The notes beneath the pieces were generated by a model. The model did no database searches, was not told where the DNA came from, and saw only the letters and a list, made by a program, of their open reading frames with translations. A stretch of 64,000 nucleotides of DNA, taken from contig RYWJ01000003.1 of the NCBI GenBank assembly GCA_003979185.1, forward strand, positions 19,200 through 83,199, read 5' to 3'. Origin of the DNA: Candidatus Saccharimonadota bacterium. GTDB taxonomy: Bacteria; Patescibacteriota; Saccharimonadia; Saccharimonadales; Saccharimonadaceae. Position numbers and translations under genes: made by a program. Every line of letters starts with the position of its first letter. Position 1 is the first letter of the stretch. Positions 51,361 through 63,811 of the stretch are shown piece by piece.

Positions 51361-52596
51361 TTATTTTTTGGTCACAGTTTCATAAGCTGGTGCCAACTCG
51401 CGCGATACTTGCCTGCGTCGACTATGCCGATCCATAGCATTATTAAATTGTATGGCACTCGAAGCGAACAGACCCAAACAGACCGCGAATAGCATCATGA
51501 TCGGTATCCACGAGTCCATAAAGGCCATCATAATAAACAAAATACAGCTTGCTATACGACCATAGACCAAAGAGCGTTCGACTAAAATCCAGTATTCCAT
51601 TTTATGTTCACGCTTAATCTTAGGGTCGTTGCATAAATTACAGACATTTGCTTCGTTGACAAGATGCACCGCATTCTTTGAGATCGCACGCAAGAATCTA
51701 AATGCGATAATCGTCACTACATTACAGTCTAAGACCATCATTACTAACGCAACCACTGTCAGAGCGCTTGATATTCCCATCATACCATTGTAATGTTTCT
51801 TCTTCAGAAACTTCGCAAACAAAACACCCATAGCACCGTTGACTACGCTTGCTGCTGCTGTGAAAATTCCAAGGCTAATACTATTCGAAAACACCGTAAT
51901 AAAATATATCGTCACGATGTTTGGGAACATACTGGCTGAACTAGTCAGCCCATCAAAGAAACGTGAAATACACAAATACATAAAGCGTTTATCTCCTCGT
52001 GTAATCTGACGTACTTTACCCATGTTGGATTTTTTCACGCGAGGAATGTTTTTATCTTTAAAGACAAAAGATAGAACCATCCGCAAAGCTACCACGACCA
52101 AAACTACAGTTGTACTTTCCACGAAGCCAGTTGCATAAATCATTCCGCCAAAGACGATCGGAAAAATAACCGACAAAGTCGACTTCACCAACGAATAGTT
52201 ACCGATGTATCTAGTACGTTCTTTGTTGCTAACTCCATCCGACTCAATAGTATTATAAACTGAATAATAGAAACCTTCTTCCAAACCCCGTAACGCACCT
52301 ACAAGATAAGCATAGTCGACAATCCTGTCCTTCAGCAAAATAATCGATAAGAAATATACTAGATCCAAAACAATCCCCACACGCAGTAGCATAATCCGAT
52401 GTTTCGACTTAGCTAAATTACGGCAGCAATAGATCGTCAGATAGACTGTGAGTACTAATATTAACTGGTAAATACCTAAAGGAATAATATTCTCGCTCGA
52501 AACATCCAAAAAATATAGTACCAAAAACGTATCCACGAAACTATCAACAATACTTTTTAACGCGCGCAGACAAAACAGAATCTTATAATTACTCAT
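51361..52596 (-). CDS. MFS-type multi-pass transporter
   Basis: 411 residues, about 12 membrane helices in two halves, with a basic loop between (FKDKNIPRVKKSNMGKVRQIT). Substrate unknown. No Shine-Dalgarno; TATACT lies about 33 bases before the ATG. It is followed by other transporter- and glycan-type genes upstream on the same strand. Confidence 0.75.
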   Translation of the reverse strand: MSNYKILFCLRALKSIVDSFVDTFLVLYFLDVSSENIIPLGIYQLILVLTVYLTIYCCRNLAKSKHRIMLLRVGIVLDLVYFLSIILLKDRIVDYAYLVGALRGLEEGFYYSVYNTIESDGVSNKERTRYIGNYSLVKSTLSVIFPIVFGGMIYATGFVESTTVVLVVVALRMVLSFVFKDKNIPRVKKSNMGKVRQITRGDKRFMYLCISRFFDGLTSSASMFPNIVTIYFITVFSNSISLGIFTAAASVVNGAMGVLFAKFLKKKHYNGMMGISSALTVVALVMMVLDCNVVTIIAFRFLRAISKNAVHLVNEANVCNLCNDPKIKREHKMEYWILVERSLVYGRIASCILFIMMAFMDSWIPIMMLFAVCLGLFASSAIQFNNAMDRHSRRRQVSRELAPAYETVTKK

Positions 52597-52652
52597 ATTT
52601 GTTTTTAGATTATCTTACTACTTCAGTATAGCATAATTTTAGTTTTAGCAAA

Positions 52653-53588
52653 TCAAAACCAAGGGAATTTATACTTCTCAAAATAATTGGTGCGTTTTAA
52701 ATTCTCATGCCAACGCAAAAAGGAATAATGTGTTTGCTCATCAATATCACGATACCGCCATAGTCGCATAATAAACTCATAGATCATTGTAAATGCTAGC
52801 TCCTGATGAAAACTATCTGGTATAGCATCATTGAACATCCCCCGATAAATCCCTCGATAAATAGCCCGCTCTTTCTCAACATTGCTACCACTCCAGCCCC
52901 ACCAACAATTCCCCCGAAAATCTAAAGCCCGAAACTTAATCTTGCCACCATCTGTATCGATAAAATATGGCTCACCATCATGAATAATAATATTATTAAG
53001 ATTAATATCGCTGTGTACAAAAGTTGGTTTCGTAGCGTAAATAAATTCTTTAAGTTGTTGCGCCGACTTTTCCAAACGCGGTAAATTAATCACTGGTAAT
53101 TTTTGTTCATGTGACATATTATATTCACGTTTTATGCGGTAGGCATTAGCCCATAGGGGCTTCAGCTCCGCCTCAAACTCACTTTGAAATTTATCAGCAT
53201 CCCCTTCCAGCTGAACAAATTTACTCGTTTCTTTGCCTACTAGATACCCCAAATTTTCAGCTTCAGTAATATCGCAATCCCCAAGCAACTCATTCAGAGT
53301 CTTGCCATCGATATACTCATAAATGCAAAAAGTTTTGTCTAGTTGCTCCAAGTATTCAGTTTTAATAATTTTGGCAGTATTGACGTTTAACTGCGTGTAA
53401 GTCGCCTCTACTCGCCAGAGATCCTCTTTGCGATCACCTGAATATACTTTCATGAAGTACTGCTGACCCATTTTTTCTAAAACATAGCAAGCCGCCCGCG
53501 AATGACCCCGCAAATCTCTCTGCATCTTACAATCTTGCAAAAAGCCAACCTCGTCGCGCAAAACCAATTCCAAACTATCATCTGACAT
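52653..53588 (-). CDS. APH/choline-kinase-like phosphotransferase (copy 1)
   Basis: 311 residues. Protein-kinase-like fold: lysine in QYFMKVYSGD, hinge FCIYEYIDGKTLNEL, catalytic loop FVHSDINLNNIII and metal-binding FIDTDGGK. Probably phosphorylates a small alcohol such as a sugar or choline. The start was put at the second of two ATGs (53588), 5 bases after GGAGG. A related gene lies at 59272. It follows a glycosyltransferase and a deoxyribosyltransferase-like gene, so a glycan or nucleoside substrate is possible. Confidence 0.75.
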   Translation of the reverse strand: MSDDSLELVLRDEVGFLQDCKMQRDLRGHSRAACYVLEKMGQQYFMKVYSGDRKEDLWRVEATYTQLNVNTAKIIKTEYLEQLDKTFCIYEYIDGKTLNELLGDCDITEAENLGYLVGKETSKFVQLEGDADKFQSEFEAELKPLWANAYRIKREYNMSHEQKLPVINLPRLEKSAQQLKEFIYATKPTFVHSDINLNNIIIHDGEPYFIDTDGGKIKFRALDFRGNCWWGWSGSNVEKERAIYRGIYRGMFNDAIPDSFHQELAFTMIYEFIMRLWRYRDIDEQTHYSFLRWHENLKRTNYFEKYKFPWF

Positions 53589-53615
53589 CATGACCTCCAA
53601 CGTAAACTTAAAGTA

Positions 53616-53990
53616 TTAGTTGTACTGATGAGCGTTGATAATATCCTTAATGATTGCTGGTATCTCATTGCAATCATAATATTCATGAAACTCTTGCGTC
53701 ACCGCATACAAAGAATGAGATACCTTAGCGTTGCTACGATGAAGCACTGCAATCGGAACTCCATCATCGTACGCCCAACCCAACTCTATCCCCAAACCAG
53801 TTGCTGGATAACTTGCTTCAGCGATCACTAGATCCAATCTCTTATAAAACTCACGCGTATTCTTACTAGCGTCGACTTCTTCATGAGGCAAAATAATATT
53901 TTCTTGTTCCAACTCATCATCCGCTCGGATAGGCCTATATAACTCCTTTTCAAAATCAAAACCGCGTGAATGTGCAATATAGATCTTCAC
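53616..53990 (-). CDS. Nucleoside 2-deoxyribosyltransferase-like protein
   Basis: 124 residues. Rossmann-like start MKIYIAHSRGFDFEKELY, DLVIAEASYPATGLGIELGWAYDDGVPIAVL with the glutamate expected in the active site, and a C-terminal helix. The family cleaves or transfers deoxyribose between bases. GTG start; it overlaps the last base of the glycosyltransferase TAG stop and has an AGGAGG Shine-Dalgarno. Confidence 0.75.
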   Translation of the reverse strand: MKIYIAHSRGFDFEKELYRPIRADDELEQENIILPHEEVDASKNTREFYKRLDLVIAEASYPATGLGIELGWAYDDGVPIAVLHRSNAKVSHSLYAVTQEFHEYYDCNEIPAIIKDIINAHQYN

Positions 53991-54964
53991 TATTCCTCCT
54001 CCATACTAGTCAATTTTGATTTGCTGTCCAACTTCTTTTCTTTAATAATATAAATCGGTCGATTCTTAACTTCTAAATAAGTCTTGGCAAGATATTGACC
54101 AATTATTCCAATCGAGAAGAGCTGCACTCCGCTCACAAATACAATAATACAAGCCAGCGACGGCCAACCGCTAGTTGGATCACCAAAAGCCAATGTCCGT
54201 ACAATGATAAAAATAATCGCGATAAAAGCAACCGCACAAAACAGTATTCCCAAAAAGGACGATAGAATTAATGGCACCGTAGAAAAAGCAGTAATACCCT
54301 CCAAAGCGTATTTCACTAATTTCCAAAATGACCATTTAGTTTCGCCAGCCACCCGCTCGATATTCTCGTATTCGATCCATTTTGTATTAAACCCTACAAA
54401 ACTATATAAACCCTTTGAATAACGATTATATTCTTTCATTGAGGTTAGTGCCTCTACTACTGGTCGAGACATCAATCTGTAGTCACGCGCACCGTCTACC
54501 ATTTCAATATTAGACATTTTATTGATAATCTTATAGAACACTCGCGCGCAAAAACTCCGAATTTTCGGCTCACCCGCTCGAGTGACACGCCTAGTACCAA
54601 CCGTGTCGTAGCCTTCAATAACAATTGAATCATACATCTGACGCAGAAGATATGGTGGATCTTGCAAATCTGCATCCATGTGCACAACGTAATTCCCAGT
54701 TGCCGCCTCAAAGCCCGCCAACATTGCCGCTTCTTTGCCAAAGTTGCGCGAAAAAGAAATGTACTTCACTCTATGATCATGGGTGCTAAGTTCCTTAATT
54801 ACTTCTAATGTATTATCTTTACTTCCATCGTTAACAAAAATATATTCAAAGTCCACGTCAATATCAGCAAAATCATTTTTGCGCACCCGCTCCATCTCTT
54901 CATAAAAAAGTGGTGTGGCTTTTTCTTCGTTGTAACAAGAAACTACTACAGATATCTTCTTCAT
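53990..54964 (-). CDS. GT2-family membrane glycosyltransferase (DPM1/GtrB-like)
   Basis: 324 residues. GT-A domain with SVVVSCYNEE, FVNDGSKDNTLEVI and DxD in VVHMDADLQDPP; two C-terminal membrane helices (about 230-295). Such enzymes move a hexose to a polyprenyl phosphate at the inner face of the membrane. TATAAT ends 7 bases before the ATG. Promoter gene of an operon with the next two genes. Confidence 0.9.
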   Translation of the reverse strand: MKKISVVVSCYNEEKATPLFYEEMERVRKNDFADIDVDFEYIFVNDGSKDNTLEVIKELSTHDHRVKYISFSRNFGKEAAMLAGFEAATGNYVVHMDADLQDPPYLLRQMYDSIVIEGYDTVGTRRVTRAGEPKIRSFCARVFYKIINKMSNIEMVDGARDYRLMSRPVVEALTSMKEYNRYSKGLYSFVGFNTKWIEYENIERVAGETKWSFWKLVKYALEGITAFSTVPLILSSFLGILFCAVAFIAIIFIIVRTLAFGDPTSGWPSLACIIVFVSGVQLFSIGIIGQYLAKTYLEVKNRPIYIIKEKKLDSKSKLTSMEEE

Positions 54965-55020
54965 GTTCTATATTATATCACAGTATAGCCATCGTATCAA
55001 GGCATAGGTACCCCTGAAGA

Positions 55021-55434
55021 CTAAAGCACAATATCCGTGGAGGTATAGTTCTGATAAAATCTCGCAGAAACAGCAGTAAATTTTAACACACAATAATCTG
55101 GATCATAATTATTCTCATAGAAGATAATGTCCATATCTCGCCACACTTCATCCTTGATTGACTGATCCCGTAAAACCTCCGCCGTGCCAGCGAAAGCAAT
55201 ACCACGATAGAGAGCGCGGTCATAAAAGTATAGACCAGCTTTCGGATTCGTCAGCAAAGCTTGCACTTTCTTGGATTTAGTATTTGTAGTAAGGTAAAAC
55301 TCTTTCAGACCGTTTCGCTTACGTGGATTCAGCATCGTACGAGTACTCGGAAAACCATTCTCATCAATAAAACTCAAGAAGCACACATCCTGACGGTCCA
55401 CTAAACTAGCAATATTATTCATCAATTCTTCCAT
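55021..55434 (-). CDS. Pyridoxamine 5'-phosphate oxidase-like flavin protein
   Basis: 137 residues. Split-barrel fold of the PNPOx/general stress protein 26 type: VCFLSFIDENGFPSTRTM, FYLTTNTKSKKVQALL, AGLYFYDRALYRGIAFAGTAEVL. Probably binds FMN or F420. TACAAT ends 6 bases before the ATG. The promoter lies directly against the 5S terminator. Confidence 0.8.
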   Translation of the reverse strand: MEELMNNIASLVDRQDVCFLSFIDENGFPSTRTMLNPRKRNGLKEFYLTTNTKSKKVQALLTNPKAGLYFYDRALYRGIAFAGTAEVLRDQSIKDEVWRDMDIIFYENNYDPDYCVLKFTAVSARFYQNYTSTDIVL

Positions 55435-55461
55435 AGAAATATTGTATCACACTAACGACGA

Positions 55462-55485
55462 AAAGCCACCCGTCTGGGTGGCTTT
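55462..55485 (-). terminator. Terminator of the 23S-5S rRNA transcript
   Basis: AAAGCCACCC-AGAC-GGGTGGCTTT followed by T on the minus strand, about 10 bases after 5S. Confidence 0.85.
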
Positions 55486-55494
55486 AGCGTATAA

Positions 55495-55603
55495 TTTGGC
55501 ACCTTGCTAGTTTCCCGCTTGGGGCAGTATAATCGCCGCGACTGGGCTTGACTTCTGTGTTCGGAATGAGAACAGGTATTTCCCCAGCGCTATGGGCACC
55601 AAA
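55495..55603 (-). rRNA. 5S ribosomal RNA
   Basis: About 109 nt. Terminal helix TTTGGTGCC/GGCACCAAA-type ends, CCGAACACAGAAG and CCCAGTCG motifs. Ends estimated from the terminal helix. Confidence 0.93.
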
Positions 55604-55764
55604 TAACGTCCTGAAATCGCTATTGATGTCCATAAGGTGTGATGAAAATCGTAAAACTTTCTCGATATTACCATTTGTACTAAACAACACAAATCAAATA
55701 CCGATTGCTAGTCGAGTCTCTTCCAGATTACCATGATTCATAATAAATACAAATCAGATAATCT
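55604..55764 (-). other. 23S-5S spacer with rRNA processing stem
   Basis: No tRNA. CGATTGCTAGT on the plus strand at 55702-55712 is complementary in the transcript to the 23S leader at 58887-58897, giving an 11-bp stem that encloses 23S and should be cut by RNase III. Confidence 0.7.
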
Positions 55765-58888
<3,124 letters not shown>

Positions 58889-59080
58889 TAGCAATCGATA
58901 TTCGATCACTACTTCCGTCTTACAATACATTATTCATAAGAATAATATTTCATCGTTGTCCAAATTGTTAATTCGAAATCTTCTGTGAGGTTATCTATGA
59001 TTGATAGACTACCTCGCAATTTCTATCTTAATGTATTGGTTACTTAGGGATTACCTCTGTAACTTGCTTAACTGTTCCTC
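58889..59080 (-). other. 23S rRNA leader
   Basis: Transcribed leader of about 185 nt with several short hairpins and the 5' strand of the 23S processing stem. No tRNA and no 16S are visible upstream. Confidence 0.65.
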
Positions 59081-59149
59081 ATTATAGCGCACCTTTCTAA
59101 ACAATGCAAGACTTTTTTTAAAGATTTTTGAACTTTTTTTGAGTTTCAT
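59051..59149 (-). CDS. Possible small basic peptide upstream of 23S
   Basis: 32 codons: MKLKKSSKIFKKSLALFRKV, then an RYNEEQLSKLQR tail. An AGGGG Shine-Dalgarno stands about 9 bases before the ATG and the promoter at 59275 lies upstream. The frame runs through rRNA promoter P2, so it may be chance in A-rich DNA. Confidence 0.25.
   Translation of the reverse strand: MKLKKSSKIFKKSLALFRKVRYNEEQLSKLQR
59081..59109 (-). promoter_or_regulatory. rRNA promoter P2
   Basis: TTGCAT at 59104-59109, 17-bp spacer, extended -10 CGC-TATAAT at 59081-59086, closest promoter to 23S. Confidence 0.75.
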
Positions 59150-59271
59150 AATCTTACCCCTGTAAAAACAAAGTAAAGTCTGCAACATTATGGCTGAAAA
59201 CTGCCTATATTTTGAACAAAGATTTCCATAATACATCCAAACTATATACTATTTATATAATTTAGACTACC

Positions 59272-60273
59272 TCAATAGTAGCACAGATTAGTCAAAATGT
59301 CAATACTTTTTATGCTATTTTCTACCACTTTTTGCAAATGTCTCCTTGGGTGGAGCCTTTCTAGATGATACCTCCCTCGGTGGCATTTTAAGATTAAGGG
59401 GAGGTTCAGCCTAATCATGTGTAAATATGTCTCCAGATCAGCACTTTTATCACGCATATGGTGCACATGTTCAATAAAGTTCAGAATATAGATATAGGAT
59501 AGCTGGTTATTAAATCCCGCCGGACGCCGATCTGAATATAAACCGTCAAAGACACCCCTCAGGAAGTGCCATCGTTTTGGCTTATCCTTTTGTAGTAACC
59601 AAGTCATCTGATGGCGAAAATTCATCATATCATGACCATATTTTAGTGACTCGATATCAATAAGATATAGATTACCCGCATGATCTCGCATAATATTAGA
59701 GCGTTTAATATCGCCATGAATTAAATTCTTTCCTAATCCGTCAAAGGCAGTTGCAGTTTGGATAAATTTATCATGAATCCAACTCAATTCTGAATCACTA
59801 AAATATCTTAGCAGTAATTCTCGTAAAGCCGCATCAAATATGAGCTCCGTATATAACCTGCTCGCCTTAAGAGTCGTTTTCTCAACGTTAAATTCCTCAA
59901 TATCACTCGCGCCTGCCCAAGGCGCCTGTTTGAGATGCCATAACCAATTACCAACTTGTCGCCCGAGCCGGTAATTTTCCATTTCGCTATACTCGTTCTC
60001 GCCAATAATTTCCATATTATAACCATCAATACAATTATATATACAGAAATATTGATCAGTAGCGGACAAATATCCAGTTTTAAGGTGCCGTAGAGAACCA
60101 ATATTCAGTTGCTGGTAAAGCTGGCAAACCTCAGGAATCATCAGGACTCTGTTAGAATTAAAATCCCTCGGGAAGATTTTAAGCATAAAATCTTGCCCAT
60201 CTTGTCTAATACGATAGTTCTCTGCGCCACTATGCCCGCCTTCCAACTCTGTTAGACTATACTCGCCACCCAT
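59272..60273 (-). CDS. APH/choline-kinase-like phosphotransferase (copy 2)
   Basis: 333 residues. QDFMLKIFPRDF lysine, hinge FCIYNCIDGYNMEI, catalytic loop LIHGDIKRSNIM, metal site LIDIESLKYGHD. Related to the kinase at 52653 over most of its length. The ATG at 60273, 12 bases after the stop of the phosphatase gene, fits an AGAG Shine-Dalgarno; a TTG at 60312 inside the previous gene is less likely. The C-terminus overlaps a promoter. Confidence 0.75.
   Translation of the reverse strand: MGGEYSLTELEGGHSGAENYRIRQDGQDFMLKIFPRDFNSNRVLMIPEVCQLYQQLNIGSLRHLKTGYLSATDQYFCIYNCIDGYNMEIIGENEYSEMENYRLGRQVGNWLWHLKQAPWAGASDIEEFNVEKTTLKASRLYTELIFDAALRELLLRYFSDSELSWIHDKFIQTATAFDGLGKNLIHGDIKRSNIMRDHAGNLYLIDIESLKYGHDMMNFRHQMTWLLQKDKPKRWHFLRGVFDGLYSDRRPAGFNNQLSYIYILNFIEHVHHMRDKSADLETYLHMIRLNLPLILKCHRGRYHLERLHPRRHLQKVVENSIKSIDILTNLCYY
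59275..59303 (-). promoter_or_regulatory. Possible rRNA promoter P1 inside the end of the kinase gene
   Basis: TTGACA at 59298-59303, 17-bp spacer, extended -10 TGC-TACTAT at 59275-59280. It encodes the last residues of the upstream kinase frame (KSIDILTNLCYY), so that C-terminus may be newly formed. Confidence 0.6.
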
Positions 60274-60284
60274 TATTATCTCTT

Positions 60285-60821
60285 TTAGATTGTATACTCT
60301 CGCATTTCGCAATTCTGGAAACGAAAAGCCGGAAAATCCGTATTATCATCATAGCCAACAATATTAAAGTGCATCGTGCGCAGAAGCGCCCCATGCGCGA
60401 CAATTAAAATTCGATCGTCTGGCCGATGATTAGCTTTCAACTTCTCTAAAAATATCTGGGAACGACGCAATAGATCTTGAATCGGTTCAATACCATAGCC
60501 ACTAAAGTTGACTCGACGGTCAAAAATATCGCCAACTTCGCCCCAATCCACTTTCGTTCCCTCCAGCTCACCAAAACTCCGTTCCTTCAAGAGTTCATCT
60601 ACAATAAACTGTGGTTTTCCTTCCGTAATCAACTCCGCAGTCTGGCGTGCGCGCGTGAGCGGCGAAACATAATAGGCATCAAAATCCATTTTGGCAACCT
60701 GTTGTGCCAATTCCCTAGCCTGGGCTTTGCCGGTTTCATTAAGAGGAACGTCGGTAACACCTTGCGCAATATCCCCAGCATTAAAATCAGTCTGCCCGTG
60801 ACGAACTAAATATAGTTTCAT
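60285..60821 (-). CDS. Histidine phosphatase (phosphoglycerate mutase-like)
   Basis: 178 residues. RHG motif LYLVRHGQTDFN, YVSPLTRARQTAELI, acid residue in KERSFGELEG and second histidine in ILIVAHGALLR. Hydrolyses a phosphate ester; substrate not known. Its ATG overlaps the stop region of the NUDIX gene. Confidence 0.88.
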   Translation of the reverse strand: MKLYLVRHGQTDFNAGDIAQGVTDVPLNETGKAQARELAQQVAKMDFDAYYVSPLTRARQTAELITEGKPQFIVDELLKERSFGELEGTKVDWGEVGDIFDRRVNFSGYGIEPIQDLLRRSQIFLEKLKANHRPDDRILIVAHGALLRTMHFNIVGYDDNTDFPAFRFQNCEMREYTI

Positions 60822-61303
60822 TTTGTACTCCCATCCTTAATAGTAACACTTTGAAATTCAGCACCTTCTTGATAAACTTTCACAATCTCAATTGGAGCAA
60901 TGATACCTTTGCGATAATTATCTATAGCACCAAGCAAAAGGTCAATATTGCGAATATGTTCACGCATTTCCAAGATTTCCTCGTACCCAAACCAGCGCGC
61001 ATCCAAAATCTCATCTCGGTTGCTTGGTTGAGTTATCTCTGACAGTGGCTTAGCAACAAATAAAACCGCCACGAAAGCCAAGTCTTTTCTTTTTCGGGTG
61101 CCAATCTGACAAATTCCCTTAAGCGTTACATCACAGCCAGCTTCTTCTTTGATCTCTCGTCGAGCGCCTTCAGTAATATCCTCTCCAACCTCAAGATGGC
61201 CAGCTGGCAGATTCCATTTTTTATAACACTGCGGCTTACCCTCTTGAACGAGTAGATATTTACCGTCCTTCTCAATCACGCCACCAACAATAATAACCGC
61301 CAT
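60818..61303 (-). CDS. NUDIX hydrolase
   Basis: 161 residues. The complete Nudix box GHLEVGEDITEGARREIKEEAG lies at residues about 35-57 (first part given only by key residues G, E, RE..EE.G). Removes a nucleotide from nucleoside-diphosphate-X compounds, possibly for nucleotide sanitation. It starts directly after the aminopeptidase stop; operon M1 peptidase-NUDIX-phosphatase-kinase. Confidence 0.88.
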   Translation of the reverse strand: MAVIIVGGVIEKDGKYLLVQEGKPQCYKKWNLPAGHLEVGEDITEGARREIKEEAGCDVTLKGICQIGTRKRKDLAFVAVLFVAKPLSEITQPSNRDEILDARWFGYEEILEMREHIRNIDLLLGAIDNYRKGIIAPIEIVKVYQEGAEFQSVTIKDGSTK

Positions 61304-63811
61304 TTACTCTCCTTTTACTAGCTCAATTAATCTTTGGTGGACCGCTTCTGACTCCTGTGCAATTAATCTCAACTTTGCTTCAATACTAACCCTAGCCATA
61401 GCTAAAGCACGTTTGAGAATTGGATTATCTGACTTTTGATCGAAAAACTCATAAAAGCGCTTGGCTTCCTCAGGCGTGTCGATATAATTCGCGACACAAC
61501 GTGGGTAATCCTCGATTGATTTCTCACCAGCGATTTTTATGACGTAATCCCAATTTTTATATAACCATTCCAGAGCCTGACTCTTCGTTTTGTAATTACG
61601 TAAAAGATAGATATATAGATATAGATGATCCTGTGGACGAACAATTTTCGGCTTTTTTAACAAGTTGATTAAGATTTCGATGTTACTTTCTTGCTTAGCA
61701 ATCGCAATAGCACAAAGCAGATCGTCCTTTAGCTCCGGATCCGATTCCGTTTCGTACATTGATAGCAATCTCGGGAAAATCTGATTCTCGTCGACCATCA
61801 TCTTCGCCATCAAAACATTGCCACGGATCTCCGCATCGATCGAAGATAAGCCATCTTGATAAAGCTGCGCCATAAGATCGATGATTTCTTGATCACGTGC
61901 AAACCGCGCAACAATACCAAAAATATTGCGGAGTCTCTTCACATCGCTATTATCATTTGGCTGCGATTCTATACCAATAGTGCGCACTCTACTATATATT
62001 ATATGGCGCAAAAACTCTCGGAAATCTTCTATATATTGAGTTTCTTCTGGACAGAAAATTTTGAGGCCATTAATAATGCTGAGTAATATATCCCAGATTG
62101 CTACGTCTTCATCTGCAAACTTCGGTAATAGATCCAGCAAATCAGCCGACGGTGACAGACCGGCTTTTGCTAGCATCATCCGATCGATCAAAAGTCTTAA
62201 CTTCTGCCCCAAACTAAGTTTATCAAACTCGCCAAGCTTACTATTAAACTCTTGGCTCGATAAATCTATAATATAATGACCAGACATATCGTCTTTTACT
62301 TCCGGCAAAGGCCATTGTGTGTCATCAGTCGTTGCATTAATCAAGAATCGTTGTTGTACCCAGAACTCATTGTCACCATTATGGGCTCGTTGCAAAGCTG
62401 GAAAACCAGGCTGCGAAATCCAAGCATGCATGAATTCCTTAATGTCAAACTTGGCATATTTTTGTAACTTGTTCCAAAGATCATCGCCAACTGTATTTTG
62501 ATACTGGAAAGCTTGGAAATAATCATGCACACCACGATAAAAGCTCTCTTCGCCCATCAAATTCATCAGCATCAAGACCAATCTAGCGCCTTTTGCATAA
62601 ACAATGGCCGCATCAAACAAAGTTGCGATTTCTGCTGGGTCATGCACTTCTTGCTGAACCGCTTGCACTCCCGGCAGACAATCACGTCGCAAAGCCGCTA
62701 CGCAATCACTGGTGTAAAAATCTTGCCAAGCCTTCAGCTCTGGATATAAAGCGTCTGTAGCATAATACTCCATGATAGTAGCAAAGGATTCATTCAACCA
62801 CAAATCATCCCACCAAGCCATCGTCACTAAATCGCCAAACCACTGGTGCGAAAGCTCATGAGTGACGGTAATCGCTACCGATTGTTTAGTATCAATCGAG
62901 GCGTTTGGCTCGGCTAGCATGCAAGACTCGCGATAAGTTACTAAACCCCAATTCTCCATAGCGCCAGCTTCAAAATCTGGCAAAGCCACCTGGTCCAGCT
63001 TCGATAGTGGATAAGCGATCCCAAACTTATCATCATAATAATCCAACGCTCTCACCGCAACTTCGTTGGCAAACTCCAACGAACTCGTTGTCTGATTTAG
63101 CGCACAATATGAAGTTACCCTAACACCGTGCTTATTGACTGCGGAAATACTTTTTAGCGGACCAATTACCCAAGCCAACAGATAAGTCGACATGCGTGGA
63201 GTTGATGCGAAGATAAACTTCTTCCCTTCGCGCTTAGTAAGCTCGGTATTAGCCAGTACTACATCTTCTTCAGTCAAATCTGGCACTTCAATACTTAAAC
63301 TAAAAGTGGCTTTTGCCGCAGGTTCATCAATACACGGAAAAGCTTCGCGAGCGTAGTGTGATTCGAACTGTGTAGCAACAATCTTTCGCTGCTTTTCTTG
63401 CCAATCATAACTTGAAATATAGCAACCTTGCATATTGTTATTTAGTTTAGTTGTAAACGTAATGTCTAACACTAAGTCTTGGCAGCCATCACTGCCCTCT
63501 CCAGTATTCTTATTGCCCTGACCCACTGCTTGCTTTATTTTATCGGTAACTTCAATCTCAAGCACCTGCCCGTCGTACTTAAAATTACAAGCCTCAAAAT
63601 TATACTTACCAAAATCAGCTTGGTGCTCACTTTGATATTGAGTCCAGCCTACATTAATAATCTCAAGATCAACAGCATGGATTTTGATCACATCTGCGCT
63701 CAGAAGTTTACCGACAATACAGACTCTACCTTTCAATTGTCCTGTCTGGCGACTGATGCATTCTTCTAGTTCGTAGTGGCTGGGGATAAAGTAATCTAAA
63801 AATCTTTCCAT
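61304..63811 (-). CDS. M1-family zinc aminopeptidase
   Basis: 835 residues. Exopeptidase motif GAMENWG, zinc site HELSHQWFGDL with the third ligand in LWLNESFATIMEY, and a long helical C-terminal domain. No signal peptide, so cytoplasmic. It should release amino acids from peptides, fitting an organism that imports its amino acids. TATAAT ends 7 bases before the ATG (leaderless type). Confidence 0.94.
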   Translation of the reverse strand: MERFLDYFIPSHYELEECISRQTGQLKGRVCIVGKLLSADVIKIHAVDLEIINVGWTQYQSEHQADFGKYNFEACNFKYDGQVLEIEVTDKIKQAVGQGNKNTGEGSDGCQDLVLDITFTTKLNNNMQGCYISSYDWQEKQRKIVATQFESHYAREAFPCIDEPAAKATFSLSIEVPDLTEEDVVLANTELTKREGKKFIFASTPRMSTYLLAWVIGPLKSISAVNKHGVRVTSYCALNQTTSSLEFANEVAVRALDYYDDKFGIAYPLSKLDQVALPDFEAGAMENWGLVTYRESCMLAEPNASIDTKQSVAITVTHELSHQWFGDLVTMAWWDDLWLNESFATIMEYYATDALYPELKAWQDFYTSDCVAALRRDCLPGVQAVQQEVHDPAEIATLFDAAIVYAKGARLVLMLMNLMGEESFYRGVHDYFQAFQYQNTVGDDLWNKLQKYAKFDIKEFMHAWISQPGFPALQRAHNGDNEFWVQQRFLINATTDDTQWPLPEVKDDMSGHYIIDLSSQEFNSKLGEFDKLSLGQKLRLLIDRMMLAKAGLSPSADLLDLLPKFADEDVAIWDILLSIINGLKIFCPEETQYIEDFREFLRHIIYSRVRTIGIESQPNDNSDVKRLRNIFGIVARFARDQEIIDLMAQLYQDGLSSIDAEIRGNVLMAKMMVDENQIFPRLLSMYETESDPELKDDLLCAIAIAKQESNIEILINLLKKPKIVRPQDHLYLYIYLLRNYKTKSQALEWLYKNWDYVIKIAGEKSIEDYPRCVANYIDTPEEAKRFYEFFDQKSDNPILKRALAMARVSIEAKLRLIAQESEAVHQRLIELVKGE